A stretch of 64,000 nucleotides of DNA from Blastococcus sp. TF02A-35 (GTDB lineage: Bacteria; Actinomycetota; Actinomycetes; Mycobacteriales; Geodermatophilaceae): positions 1 through 64,000 of the forward strand of contig NZ_SPQP01000003.1 of NCBI RefSeq assembly GCF_004571075.1, given 5' to 3'. The position numbers were made by a program, and so were the translations under genes. The notes beneath the pieces are model-generated. The model had not been told where the DNA came from and ran no database searches. It saw nothing but the letters and a program-made list of their open reading frames with translations. Shown here piece by piece: positions 47,314 to 55,398 of the stretch; the stretch's first letter is position 1, and each line of letters opens with the position of its first letter.

Positions 47314-48471
47314 GTGATCCGGCACGACGGCACGACGGCTCACGACGCCGCCTCCGCAGGTGACCGCGAGGCGGCGGTCGTGGCGCGCCTGCAGTCCCTC
47401 GCGACCGTCCTCGACGACGAGCCCGACGCGCAGTACCGGGCCCGTGCCCGCGCACGCCTGGTCGCGATGGCCGCCGTCCGCACCCCCGAGCCCGCACCGC
47501 GCCCGCTGGTCTCGCGGCTGCTCACGCTCCGCGCCGAGGACCGCGCGCCCTCCCGCTGGCGCGGGCGGCTCACCGCCGGGCTCGCCGGTGCCGCCGTCGG
47601 CGTGACCGGCCTCGCCGCGCTGGTGGCCGTGGCCGCCGGCGCGCAGCCGGGCGACCCCCTCTACGACCTCAAGCGCGGCACCGAGCAGACCCAGCTGGCG
47701 CTGGCCGGTGAGAGCCGCGGCCAGACGCTCCTGGAGCTGGCCAGCACCCGGCTGGAGGAGCTGCGGACGGTCACCGGCGACCCCGCCCTGGTCGAGTCGA
47801 CGCTGCGCACCATGGACCACCAGACCACCGAGGCGGCCGCGCTGCTCACCTCCCGCGCGGTGACGGACCGGGACGCGGAGACGCTGGCGGACCTGGCCGC
47901 CTGGACCGACCAGCAGTCCGCGGGCCTGGCCGACCTCCGCGACGAGGTCCCCGCGCCCGCCGACCCCGCCTACGTCGGGTCGGTGGACCTGCTGAAGGCG
48001 CTGACGACGCGGACCGCGGGCCTGTCGACGGCGCTCGGCTGTGCCTCGGGCCCCGCCACCGTGGGCGAGGACGCCCTGGGACCGGTGCCCGGCCTCTGCC
48101 TGGCCGACGTCCCGCCGCCGGTCGCCGAGGAGCTCCCCGCCCCGCCGCCGGTCGCCAGCCCGCCGGGTGCTCCCTCGGTCGACCCGTCGTCGCCGCCCGC
48201 CCAGGGCCCGGCCCCCGCGCCCGCCCCGGCCCCGGGCGGGAACGGTCCCGGAGCGGCCGTCCCCACCCCCGCGCCGGGCGGGCCCGCCGGCAGCGCCCCC
48301 ACGCAGCTGCCCACCCCGGGCGGGCTCCTGCCCACCGGGCCGGTGCTCCCGCTGCCCGGGACGCCGAGCGGCTCCGCGGCGCGGCCGACGCTCCCGCCGG
48401 TCATCGACGTGCCGCTGCCCGGACCGATCCGGATCTGCCTGCCGCCGCTGGCGACCGTGGGGAACTGCTGA
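47314..48471 (+). CDS. DUF5667 membrane protein, RsbN-like anti-sigma factor candidate
   Basis: 385 residues. Cytosolic N-terminus about 85 residues (AVVARLQSLATVLDDEPDAQYRARARAR), one membrane helix (LTAGLAGAAVGVTGLAALVAVAAG), then the DUF5667 extracytoplasmic region (GDPLYDLKRGTEQTQLALAG, LLELASTRLEELRTV) and a Pro/Ala/Gly-rich tail of about 130 residues. Position right after a BldN-type sigma factor and topology match RsbN, the BldN anti-sigma factor of Streptomyces. GTG start with GGGGGG upstream. Anti-sigma function is inferred. Confidence 0.82.
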   Translation: MIRHDGTTAHDAASAGDREAAVVARLQSLATVLDDEPDAQYRARARARLVAMAAVRTPEPAPRPLVSRLLTLRAEDRAPSRWRGRLTAGLAGAAVGVTGLAALVAVAAGAQPGDPLYDLKRGTEQTQLALAGESRGQTLLELASTRLEELRTVTGDPALVESTLRTMDHQTTEAAALLTSRAVTDRDAETLADLAAWTDQQSAGLADLRDEVPAPADPAYVGSVDLLKALTTRTAGLSTALGCASGPATVGEDALGPVPGLCLADVPPPVAEELPAPPPVASPPGAPSVDPSSPPAQGPAPAPAPAPGGNGPGAAVPTPAPGGPAGSAPTQLPTPGGLLPTGPVLPLPGTPSGSAARPTLPPVIDVPLPGPIRICLPPLATVGNC

Positions 48472-48560
48472 CCAGGACCTGAACCGACCCGCCGGTACGG
48501 CTAGGGTCGGGGTCGTCGGGATCGCTGCGCCGCGAGGCGCGACGAGGCAGGGAGGTCGCT

Positions 48561-49475
48561 GTGCCGAGACTGACGGTGCGCGGCCGCCGGGTGGGGCGGC
48601 CCGTCGTGGACGCCGACGAGAGCACCCGCGCCCACGTGGCGGGGGCCGCGTCCGCGGCCGCCGCGGAGGTCGACGCGCCGTCGACGGTCCACCCGGACCT
48701 GACCGGTGCCGCCTTCTTCGACGTGGACAACACGATGATGATGGGCGCCTCGCTGTTCTGGTTCGCCCGCGGCCTGGCGGCTCGCAAGTACTTCTCGACC
48801 CGCGACCTGGCCGGCTTCGTCTGGCAGCAGGCCAAGTTCCGCATCGCCGGCAACGAGAGCGCCGACGACATGCACACCATCCGCGAGAACGCCCTGGCCT
48901 TCGTGGCCGGCCGCACGGTCGAGGAGATCGTGCAGGCCGGTGAGGAGATCTACGACGAGCTGATGGCCGACCGCATCTGGTCGGGCACCCGCGCGCTGGC
49001 CCAGAAGCACCTCGACTCCGGCCAGCGGGTCTGGCTGGTCACCGCGACCCCGGTCGAGCTCGCCTCGATCATCGCCAAGCGGCTGGGCCTCACCGGTGCG
49101 CTGGGCACCGTCGCGGAGGTCGTCGACGGCCAGTACACCGGCCGCCTGGTGGGCGAGATGATGCACGGGCCGGCGAAGGCCGAGGCGGTGCTGGCGCTCG
49201 CCGAGCGCGAGGGCCTGGACCTCTCCCGCTGCACGGCCTACAGCGACTCGGCCAACGACCTGCCGATGCTCTCCCTCTGCGGCACGGCCGTCGCGGTCAA
49301 CCCCGACACCGAGCTGCGCGCCGCGGCCAAGGCGCGCGGCTGGACGATCCGCGACTTCCGCACCGGCCGCAAGGCGGCCAAGATCGGCGTGCCGACCGTG
49401 GCCGCCGCCGCCCTCTCCGGGGGCCTCGTCGGCGGCGCGGTGGCCCTGCGCCGGAGGAACAAGCTCCCCTGGTGA
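48561..49475 (+). CDS. HAD-IB family phosphatase (SerB-like)
   Basis: 304 residues. HAD motif [21 protein letters not shown] (DxDxT), motif II in [20 protein letters not shown] and motif [31 protein letters not shown]. The C-terminus has a weak hydrophobic segment and RRRNKLPW. Substrate unknown (phosphoserine-like or lipid head groups). GTG start with AGGGAGG 8 nt upstream; a TAGGGT hexamer about 65 bp upstream could be its promoter. It parallels M. tuberculosis Rv0505c (from memory). Confidence 0.88.
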   Translation: MPRLTVRGRRVGRPVVDADESTRAHVAGAASAAAAEVDAPSTVHPDLTGAAFFDVDNTMMMGASLFWFARGLAARKYFSTRDLAGFVWQQAKFRIAGNESADDMHTIRENALAFVAGRTVEEIVQAGEEIYDELMADRIWSGTRALAQKHLDSGQRVWLVTATPVELASIIAKRLGLTGALGTVAEVVDGQYTGRLVGEMMHGPAKAEAVLALAEREGLDLSRCTAYSDSANDLPMLSLCGTAVAVNPDTELRAAAKARGWTIRDFRTGRKAAKIGVPTVAAAALSGGLVGGAVALRRRNKLPW

Positions 49476-49477
49476 GC

Positions 49478-49494
49478 GCCCCCGGCGGCGGGGC
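49478..49494. terminator. Short GC hairpin between convergent genes
   Basis: GCCCC and GGGGC arms with a 7-nt loop, filling the 21-bp gap between the HAD gene and the acyltransferase gene. A plausible bidirectional terminator. Confidence 0.35.
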
Positions 49495-49496
49495 CG

Positions 49497-50405
49497 TCAG
49501 GAGAAGACGCTGCGGCGGCGGAGGAGCAGCTGGTACAGGGAGTGCTGGATGGTCTCCCGGACCTGGTCGGTCAGGTTGAACACCAGCATCGGGTCCTCGG
49601 CGGCGGCCGGGCCGTAGGAGGCGGTCTCGATCGGCTCGCCGAAGGCGATCAGCCACTTCGAGGGCAACGGCACCAGCCCGAGCGGCCCCAGCAGCGGGAA
49701 CGTCGGCGTGATCGGGAAGTAGGGCAGCCCGAGCAGGCGGGCCGCCGTCTTCGCGTTGCCGATCATCGGGTAGATCTCCTCGGCCCCGACGATGGCGCAC
49801 GGGATGATCGGCCTCCCGGTCCGCAGCGCCGCCGACACGAAGCCACCGCGGCCGAACCGCTGCAGCGTGTACCGGTCGCGGAAGGGCTTGCCGATCCCCT
49901 TGAAGCCCTCGGGGAACACCCCGACCAGCTCGCCCTCGGTCAGCAGCCGCTCGGCGTCCTCGTTGCAGGCCAGCGTGGCCCCGAGCTTGCGGGCCAGCGC
50001 CCCCGCGCCCGGGATCTCGAAGACCAGGTCGGCGCCGAGCAGCCGCAGCCGGCGCGACGCCGGGTGGTCGTCGTGCAGGGCGACCGTGGTCATCAGGGCG
50101 TCGATCGGCAGGGTCCCGGAGTGGTTGGCGACCACCAGGGCACCGCTGTCGGCCGGCACGTTCTCCAGGCCGAAGGTCTCCACCCGGAACCACTTCTGGA
50201 AGAAGGGCCGCAGGATCGGCAGCAGCACGTGGTCGGTCAGGTCGGGGTCGAACCCGAACTCGTCGGTCTCGTACTCGCCCGTCAGCCGGCGCTGCAGGAA
50301 CTCCAGCCCACCGGCGACCTGGTCGTCCCAGGCCGGCGGCGGCGTCGTGGGGACGAACGGCTCGTCGTCGTCCGGGCGCAGCGGGATCACGCGGGCCTCA
50401 GGCAT
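49497..50405 (-). CDS. Lysophospholipid (1-acylglycerol-3-phosphate) acyltransferase family protein
   Basis: 302 residues. PlsC motifs: NHSGTLPIDAL (HX4D catalytic pair), GELVGVFPEGFKGIGKPF (motif III) and IIPCAIVGAEEIYPMIG. A long polar N-terminus of about 70 residues precedes VLLPILRPFFQKWFRVETFGLE. Predicted to acylate a lysophospholipid; partnership with the epimerase upstream is conserved in Actinobacteria (Rv0501-Rv0502, from memory). ATG overlaps the epimerase stop by 8 bp. Confidence 0.9.
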   Translation of the reverse strand: MPEARVIPLRPDDDEPFVPTTPPPAWDDQVAGGLEFLQRRLTGEYETDEFGFDPDLTDHVLLPILRPFFQKWFRVETFGLENVPADSGALVVANHSGTLPIDALMTTVALHDDHPASRRLRLLGADLVFEIPGAGALARKLGATLACNEDAERLLTEGELVGVFPEGFKGIGKPFRDRYTLQRFGRGGFVSAALRTGRPIIPCAIVGAEEIYPMIGNAKTAARLLGLPYFPITPTFPLLGPLGLVPLPSKWLIAFGEPIETASYGPAAAEDPMLVFNLTDQVRETIQHSLYQLLLRRRSVFS

Positions 50406-51504
50406 CGCGCACCGCCCGCAGCCCCGGCGGGGGCGGGGTCGGCCGCAGCCGCCGCTCCACGGCGGTGGCGGTGTCGCCCACCCGGCCCAGCGCCGAGCGG
50501 AGCCCGTCGGCGACCGAGCGGACGGTTCCCGGGGCGATCACCGGCGGGACCGTGCGCGCGTAGTCGGCCAGCGCGGCCGCCGTCGTGTAGCGCGGGGTGT
50601 AGCCGAACTCGGTGCGCAGCCGCGTGGTGTCCACGACGCGGCCGAAGTTGAGGAAGCGCATCTGTTCCGGGGAGTAGTCGACGAAACCGAACCGGCGGGA
50701 GAGCCGGCCCACCGACCCGAGGGTCGGGGACGGCAGCGGCACCTCGATGCGGCCGAGGCGGCGGATGGCCTGGGAGAGCAGGAGGGTCCCCTCGCCGCCG
50801 ACGTTCACCGTGCCGGTGAAGTCGCCCGTGGTCGCGCGGGTGAGCACCGCCAGGGCGTCGTCCTCGTGCAGCAGCTGCACCCGGGCGTCGTAGCCGAGGG
50901 CGGTGGGCACCAGCGGCATGCGGAGGAACCCGGTGAGCAGCGAGTCGATGCGCGGGCCGATGAAGTTGGTGAACCGCAGGACGGCGACGTCGACGTCGGG
51001 ACGGCGCCGGCTGAACGAGCGCACGTAGCCCTCGATGTCGACGCTGTCCTTGGCGAAGCCGCCGGAGGGGACCTGGCGCGCCTGCATCGACTCGGTGAAG
51101 ACCGCGGGGTCGCGGGAGGAGGCGCCGTAGACCGCGCTCGTCGACTTCAGGACGAAGCGGCGGACCGACGGCGCGCGCTGGCACGCGGCCAGCAGCTGCA
51201 TCGTGCCGATGACGTTGAGTTCCTTCATCGGCACCCGGCCGCCGGAGCCGGCGGGCGTGGAGCTGATGTTCATGTGCACCACGGTGTCGACCGACGCCGC
51301 GGCGATGACCTTGCCGATCAGCGGGTTGCGGATGTCGGCCCGCACGAACTCGGTACGACCGAGCCGGCGGAGCATCGCGGGCGACGGCGGGACCGTGTCC
51401 ACGCCGATGACCCGCTCGATGCCCGGGTCGGCTGCGAGCTCGGCCGCCAGCGCGCCTCCCAGCCACCGGCTGACACCGGTGACGAGGACGACCGCGGGCG
51501 GCAC
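50398..51504 (-). CDS. NAD-dependent epimerase/dehydratase (extended SDR)
   Basis: 368 residues. Atypical Gly motif VLVTGVSRWLGGALAAELAA (GxxxxLGG), VVHMNISST, and AVYGASSRDPAVF in place of a usual YxxxK. It resembles the GalE2-like group of Actinobacteria. Catalytic residues differ from UDP-glucose epimerase, so substrate and activity are unclear. GTG start; 10 bp after the bS22 stop. Confidence 0.88.
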   Translation of the reverse strand: MPPAVVLVTGVSRWLGGALAAELAADPGIERVIGVDTVPPSPAMLRRLGRTEFVRADIRNPLIGKVIAAASVDTVVHMNISSTPAGSGGRVPMKELNVIGTMQLLAACQRAPSVRRFVLKSTSAVYGASSRDPAVFTESMQARQVPSGGFAKDSVDIEGYVRSFSRRRPDVDVAVLRFTNFIGPRIDSLLTGFLRMPLVPTALGYDARVQLLHEDDALAVLTRATTGDFTGTVNVGGEGTLLLSQAIRRLGRIEVPLPSPTLGSVGRLSRRFGFVDYSPEQMRFLNFGRVVDTTRLRTEFGYTPRYTTAAALADYARTVPPVIAPGTVRSVADGLRSALGRVGDTATAVERRLRPTPPPPGLRAVRDA

Positions 51505-51514
51505 GAGCGTCAGC

Positions 51515-51613
51515 TCACTTCTTGTTGCGACGCTGAACGCGCGTCTTCTTCAGCAGCTTGCGGTGCTTCTTCTTCGCCATCCGCTTGCGCCGCTTCTTGA
51601 TGACCGAACCCAC
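51515..51613 (-). CDS. 30S ribosomal protein bS22 (AURKAIP1/COX24 domain)
   Basis: 32 residues, over half Lys or Arg: MGSVIKKRRKRMAKKKHRKL, then a short Lys/Arg tail. It matches the tiny actinobacterial ribosomal protein bS22 seen in Mycobacterium ribosome structures (Rv0500B position). GTG start with GGGAGC 5 nt upstream. A TACGCT -10 at 51688-51693 gives it its own promoter. Too short for most gene finders. Confidence 0.9.
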   Translation of the reverse strand: MGSVIKKRRKRMAKKKHRKLLKKTRVQRRNKK

Positions 51614-51703
51614 GTGGTGCTCCCGACGTCGTATTTGGAACAGCTCGAGCGCGACTGCCGGGTCCCCCCGGTGCCGCTCGGCGACCGAGCGTACCCGAGC
51701 CGC

Positions 51704-51725
51704 CCCGCGACGACGTCGTCGCGGG
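51704..51725. terminator. 22-bp perfect palindrome downstream of the HTH gene
   Basis: The perfect palindrome starts CCCGCGACGAC and its mirror ends it. It lies about 100 bp beyond the HTH gene stop and just upstream of the bS22 -10 element, so it probably insulates the two units; operator function for the HTH protein is also possible. The rest of the 210-bp gap (51614-51823) holds no gene. Confidence 0.55.
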
Positions 51726-51823
51726 CGGCCGGACCGGGGGAAGTACAGCTGGTGCGACTGCTCGTCGCGACCCGTCCGGGACCGGCCCCGCGCTGGGCGG
51801 GGTCAGGCGGACGGGGGTCCTGC

Positions 51824-52168
51824 TCAGGCGATGTCGGTGTAGGCGTCGCGCAGGTAGTCCTGCACGGCGCGCTCCGGCACGCGGAACGAGCGGCCGACGC
51901 GGACGGCGGAGAGCTCACCGGCGTGCACGAGGCGGTACACGGTCATCTTCGAGACGCGCATCATCGAGGCGACCTCGGCGACGGTCAGGAAGGTCACGGC
52001 AGCGCGGGGGGCCGGCACGGACGGGCGGCCGACGGGCATGGCGGCCGGGTGCGCGGCCGGGACCGGGCGGGCGACGGCAGAGGCGGGCATGGGGCGACCC
52101 ATCGGACGCGGGACGGGCATCCCCGGGCGGACGACGGTGGCGGCAGCGTGGCGCTGGGGCATGGTCAT
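51824..52168 (-). CDS. Small helix-turn-helix (BldC/excisionase-like) DNA-binding protein
   Basis: 114 residues from ATG 52168 (GGAGACG upstream). The C-terminal 57 residues are a MerR-like winged helix: TFLTVAEVASMMRVSKMTVY, RLVHAGELSAVRVGRSFRVP, ERAVQDYLRDAYTDIA. The N-terminal half is Met/Pro/Arg-rich (RPGMPVPRPMGRPMPASAV). Despite the 'excisionase' name, it is a conserved chromosomal regulator (Rv0500A position, from memory). A TACGCT element at 52247-52252 predicts a leader of about 70 nt. Confidence 0.88.
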   Translation of the reverse strand: MTMPQRHAAATVVRPGMPVPRPMGRPMPASAVARPVPAAHPAAMPVGRPSVPAPRAAVTFLTVAEVASMMRVSKMTVYRLVHAGELSAVRVGRSFRVPERAVQDYLRDAYTDIA

Positions 52169-52462
52169 GTCTTCGTCTCCGGTACCTAGCTCATGTCGTG
52201 GCGCCGGCTTCCCCACCGGCAACTGAACACGCATGCGCTGGTACTGAGCGTAAGGGGACGGGCGTGACTGATGCGATGGATGAAACGAACAGGCGGACCG
52301 GTCCGTACTAGGCAGAACTACACCTATGCAACACGGGACACACCCGTTCCGGCGCGTTCCGCGACGCCGTGAACGACCGATCACGCAGCGTCCACCCGAA
52401 ACGGCCGATGACCCGCTACTGTGTTCGGCCCGCTCCGGTCGGTGACGGTCGACGTGTCGACG
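52169..52462. other. Intergenic region without a gene
   Basis: 294 bp between the HTH gene and proC (both minus strand). It holds the likely HTH promoter (TACGCT, minus strand, 52247-52252) and a GCCGG/CCGGC stem near 52205-52221. Base composition is lower in GC than its neighbours around 52255-52340. No start codon plus ribosome-binding site with a credible frame was seen. Confidence 0.5.
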
Positions 52463-53281
52463 TCACGACTTGTCGACTCCCAGCTCGACCGAGCGCGCGT
52501 GCGCGGCCTCGATCGCGGCGATCAGGGCAGCGCGGACGCCGTGCCGCTCCAGCTCGCGGATCGCGGCGATCGTCGTCCCCCCGGGGCTGGTGACCGCCTC
52601 GCGGAGCTGGACCGGGTGCTCCCCCGAGTCCCGCATCATCACGGCCGCGCCGAGCGCCGTCTGCACGATCAGGTCGGCGGCCAGCGCGCGCGGCAGGCCG
52701 AGGAGGATCCCGGCGTCCACCATCGCCTCGACGAGGTAGAAGAAGTAGGCCGGGCCGCTGCCCGACAGCGCGGTGGCGGCGTCCTGCTGGGCCTCCGGCA
52801 CCCGCCGCACCCGGCCGACGGCGGCCAGCAGGGCCTCTGCCTCGTCCAGGTCGGCCTCGGTCACGTGCGACCCGGCCGACAGCACGCTCATCCCCTCGTC
52901 CACCAGCGCGGGGGTGTTCGGCATGACCCGGACGACGGGCACGCCGTCGGGCAGCGCCGCCTCGATCCGCGCCGTCGGGACGCCCGCCGCGATGGACACC
53001 ACGAGGTGCCCGGGGTCGACGTGCGCGGCGACGAGCCCGAGCAGCCCGTCGACGTCCTGCGGCTTGACCGCCAGCAGCAGCACCCGCGCGCGTGCCGCCG
53101 CGCCCGCGAGGTCGACGGTGGCCACGCCGTAGCGCTCGGCGAGCTGCCGCGCCCGCTCCTCGCTGCGCTCGACGACCACGATCCCGTCGGGGCCGCCCCG
53201 GCGGACGAGGCCGGAGAGCAGCGCCTCCCCCATCTTCCCGCCGCCGACGATCGCCAGCCCGCGCCGGTCCGCGGCGCTCAC
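52463..53281 (-). CDS. proC: Pyrroline-5-carboxylate reductase
   Basis: 272 residues. N-terminal Rossmann LAIVGGGKMGEALLSGLVRR, LLAVKPQDVDGLL, VVSIAAGVPTARIE, VVRVMPNTPALVDEGMSVLS, and the ProC signature in ATALSGSGPAYFFYLVEAMVDAG and LREAVTSPGGTTIAAIRELE. It makes proline from P5C. GTG start at 53281 overlaps the upstream gene as GTGA. Confidence 0.97.
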   Translation of the reverse strand: MSAADRRGLAIVGGGKMGEALLSGLVRRGGPDGIVVVERSEERARQLAERYGVATVDLAGAAARARVLLLAVKPQDVDGLLGLVAAHVDPGHLVVSIAAGVPTARIEAALPDGVPVVRVMPNTPALVDEGMSVLSAGSHVTEADLDEAEALLAAVGRVRRVPEAQQDAATALSGSGPAYFFYLVEAMVDAGILLGLPRALAADLIVQTALGAAVMMRDSGEHPVQLREAVTSPGGTTIAAIRELERHGVRAALIAAIEAAHARSVELGVDKS

Positions 53282-53925
53282 GCCCGACCGCCCGTGACCG
53301 GCACCTGCACGCGGACGGTGGAACCGGCGGCGAGCAGCCGGTGCTGTTCCTCGGTGGGGGCTCCCCAGGGCATGACGTACTCCCAGCTCTCGGGCGGACG
53401 GCCGTTCCAGGCCGCGCGCTCTCCGGTGACGGCGATCAGTCGTGGGTCGGTGGTGGCCACGGCCGGCATCCCGCTGCCGGCCATCAGGACCGCGAGGCAG
53501 CGGGCGAACGCCAGGTCGGCCGCCCTGCCGCGCCCCGGGGTCAGGCGGACCCGGCGCCCGGCCAGCCGGCGGCACCGCTCCTCCGCTCCGGCCTCGGCGG
53601 CGCCGACGACGACGCGCGCCTCGGGCAGCACCGCGGCCGCTCGGTCGACGGCGTCCGCCGGCCCCACCAGCGCGAGGGCCGGCCCCGCCGGCGGGACGCG
53701 GCCGGGGACCGGGACCGTGACCTCGCAGGAGCCGGCGACCCCGGCGGCGTCCAGCCGGCCGGTCAGCTCCTCCCACAGCGCGTCGGAGACGGCCCCGTCG
53801 AGCGCGAGGTCCACCCGGCGGCCGGCCGCCACCAGGTCGCCGGCCGTGCGGACGGCGTCCTCGACCGCGAGGGCGCGACGGGTCGGCCGCGCCGGCAGAC
53901 GGCGGGGACGGGGACCTGCGGGCAC
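53278..53925 (-). CDS. Truncated proline-dehydrogenase-like protein
   Basis: 215 residues (true PRODH about 300). Recognisable PRODH parts: an early segment DAVRTAGDLVAAGRRVDLAL in place of the usual DAL-L-GxVT-DxLGE, and a late one PAVATTDPRLIAVTG, WEYVMPWGAPTEEQHRLLAAG, STVRVQVPV. The barrel is shortened in between, and the final helix with the Arg pair that binds proline is missing. It is unlikely to be a working dehydrogenase. GTG start 7 nt after TACGGT (leaderless). Translationally coupled to proC, so a regulatory or scaffold role is possible. Confidence 0.7.
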   Translation of the reverse strand: MPAGPRPRRLPARPTRRALAVEDAVRTAGDLVAAGRRVDLALDGAVSDALWEELTGRLDAAGVAGSCEVTVPVPGRVPPAGPALALVGPADAVDRAAAVLPEARVVVGAAEAGAEERCRRLAGRRVRLTPGRGRAADLAFARCLAVLMAGSGMPAVATTDPRLIAVTGERAAWNGRPPESWEYVMPWGAPTEEQHRLLAAGSTVRVQVPVTGGRA

Positions 53926-53984
53926 GTCGGAAACCGTAGTGCGCCCGGGTGTGCCCGCTCCGGCCGCCGGGTAGCGCCGCCCCC

Positions 53985-54551
53985 ATGGCAGGAGAACTGG
54001 ACGGGATGAGGGTGGCCGTGCTGGCCACCGACGGCGTGGAGCAGGTCGAGCTGGACCGGCCGTGGCAGGCCCTGGAGGAAGCCGGTGCCGAGCCGGAGCT
54101 GGTCTCCTTCAGCTCGGGGACCATCACGGCCTACGAGCACATCGACAAGGGCGAGGAGCGCACGGTCGACACCGAGCTCGGTTCCGCCGACCCGGACGAC
54201 TACGCCGCGCTGGTGCTGCCCGGTGGGGTCATCAACGGGGACTTCGTGCGGGCCGACGCCGATGCCGTCACCTTCGTGAAGGCGTTCTTCGACGCCGGCA
54301 AGCCGGTGGCCGCCATCTGCCACGCACCCTGGGTGCTCATCGAGGCCGACGTCGTCCGGGGGCGCCGGATGACCTCGTGGCCGTCGCTGCAGACCGACCT
54401 GCGCAACGCCGGCGCGAACTGGGTGGACGAGGAGGTCGTCGTCGACGGCAACCTGGTCACCAGCCGCAACCCCGACGACCTCGACGCCTTCTCCGCAGCG
54501 ATCGTCGAGGAGTTCGCCGGGGCCCGGGAGGAGGAGCCGGCCGACGCCTGA
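53985..54551 (+). CDS. DJ-1/PfpI family protein (type 1 glutamine amidotransferase-like)
   Basis: 188 residues. GMRVAVLATDGVEQVELDRP, YAALVLPGGVINGDFVRADA, and the nucleophile elbow PVAAICHAPWVLIEADVV with Cys and the neighbouring His, typical of PfpI/YhbO proteins (glyoxalase or protein/nucleic acid deglycase claims, stress). ATG at 53985 is 7 nt after TAGCGC; an internal ATG at 54007 is possible. Convergent with the following membrane gene. Confidence 0.9.
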   Translation: MAGELDGMRVAVLATDGVEQVELDRPWQALEEAGAEPELVSFSSGTITAYEHIDKGEERTVDTELGSADPDDYAALVLPGGVINGDFVRADADAVTFVKAFFDAGKPVAAICHAPWVLIEADVVRGRRMTSWPSLQTDLRNAGANWVDEEVVVDGNLVTSRNPDDLDAFSAAIVEEFAGAREEEPADA

Positions 54552-54565
54552 CCCCGAGCGGTCAG
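54548..54565. terminator. Hairpin containing both stop codons of convergent genes
   Basis: CTGACC and GGTCAG arms with a 6-nt loop. The TGA of the DJ-1 gene (54549-54551) and the stop of the minus-strand membrane gene (TCA 54562-54564) lie in the two arms, the same design as at menF/menD. Confidence 0.5.
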
Positions 54566-55398
54566 GAGGTGCCGAGCAGGTTGGCCGCCGGGGCGATGGT
54601 GAGCAGCGTCCCGGCGAAGACCAGCACCGCGAGCAGCCGGGCCCCGACCGGCTCGGCACCCTGCCGGTTCCGCCAGAGGTTCACCCCGGCGACCAGGCCG
54701 GTCACCGCGAGCGGCGCCAGGAACATGGCCAGCCGCGGCACCATCTCCCACAGCACGGTGGCCGCGAAGTAGATGCCGACACCCGCCGCGAGGGCGATCA
54801 GCAGCTCCCCGCCGAACCGGAGCCAGGCGAGCGCGCTCTCCTGCGGGGTGCCGTCGAGGTCGGTGTCGGGCAGGTCGTCGGCCCGGACCACGGGGATGGG
54901 CCCGGTGTGCGGGTGGCTCTCGCGCGCGGCGGTGCGGGTGGCTCCCCGGCGCTCCTCGCGCTCGGCCGTGCGCGCCGCGCCCCGGTCGGCGGACCGCTGG
55001 GGACCGGCGGCCTCGGCCGCCCGGCGCAGCGGCGGGACGGGGGCCGACGGCTGCGCCGAGACCTGGGGGACGCCGGGCTTGCGGTCGGGCCGCAGCCCCG
55101 GGATGGCCGCGGTGGAGGGGCCGGCCGTCACGCGCTGGGCCGGGCGTCCCGGTCCCGACCGGCGGAGCGGGGGCTGGGTGGCGTCGGGCACCCGGGCGTC
55201 GCTGCGCCGCCGGTTGTAGGCCGCGCGCTCGGCCGCGGCCGCGTCGTCGGCACGCCGCTGCCGGATACCGGTGTCGTCGTCGTCGTCGGACCGCCGCCGG
55301 CGCGCCTGCTGCCGGGCGGCGGACTCGATGCCGGCCTCGCGCAGGATCTCGGCGAGCGACCGACCTCCCGTGTCCGGGTTCCAGTCCGGTTCGGCCAT
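54562..55398 (-). CDS. Membrane protein with long disordered basic N-terminus (Rv0497-like)
   Basis: 278 residues. N-terminal about 170 residues are Arg/Ala/Pro/Asp-rich (SLAEILREAGIESAARQQAR, RRRSDDDDDTGIRQRRAD, HPHTGPIPVVRADDLPDTD). The C-terminus has three membrane helices (LIALAAGVGIYFAATVLWEM, LAMFLAPLAVTGLVAGVNLW, LLAVLVFAGTLLTIAPAANL). Layout and position after ppx resemble M. tuberculosis Rv0497 (from memory). Function unknown. ATG overlaps the ppx stop by one base (TGATG). Confidence 0.85.
   Translation of the reverse strand: MAEPDWNPDTGGRSLAEILREAGIESAARQQARRRRSDDDDDTGIRQRRADDAAAAERAAYNRRRSDARVPDATQPPLRRSGPGRPAQRVTAGPSTAAIPGLRPDRKPGVPQVSAQPSAPVPPLRRAAEAAGPQRSADRGAARTAEREERRGATRTAARESHPHTGPIPVVRADDLPDTDLDGTPQESALAWLRFGGELLIALAAGVGIYFAATVLWEMVPRLAMFLAPLAVTGLVAGVNLWRNRQGAEPVGARLLAVLVFAGTLLTIAPAANLLGTS

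Noticed and set aside
51824-52168. Phage excisionase / mobile element
   Set aside because: The HTH fold is shared with excisionases, but there is no integrase, attachment site or other phage gene, and the gene is syntenic with proC and bS22 in other Actinobacteria.
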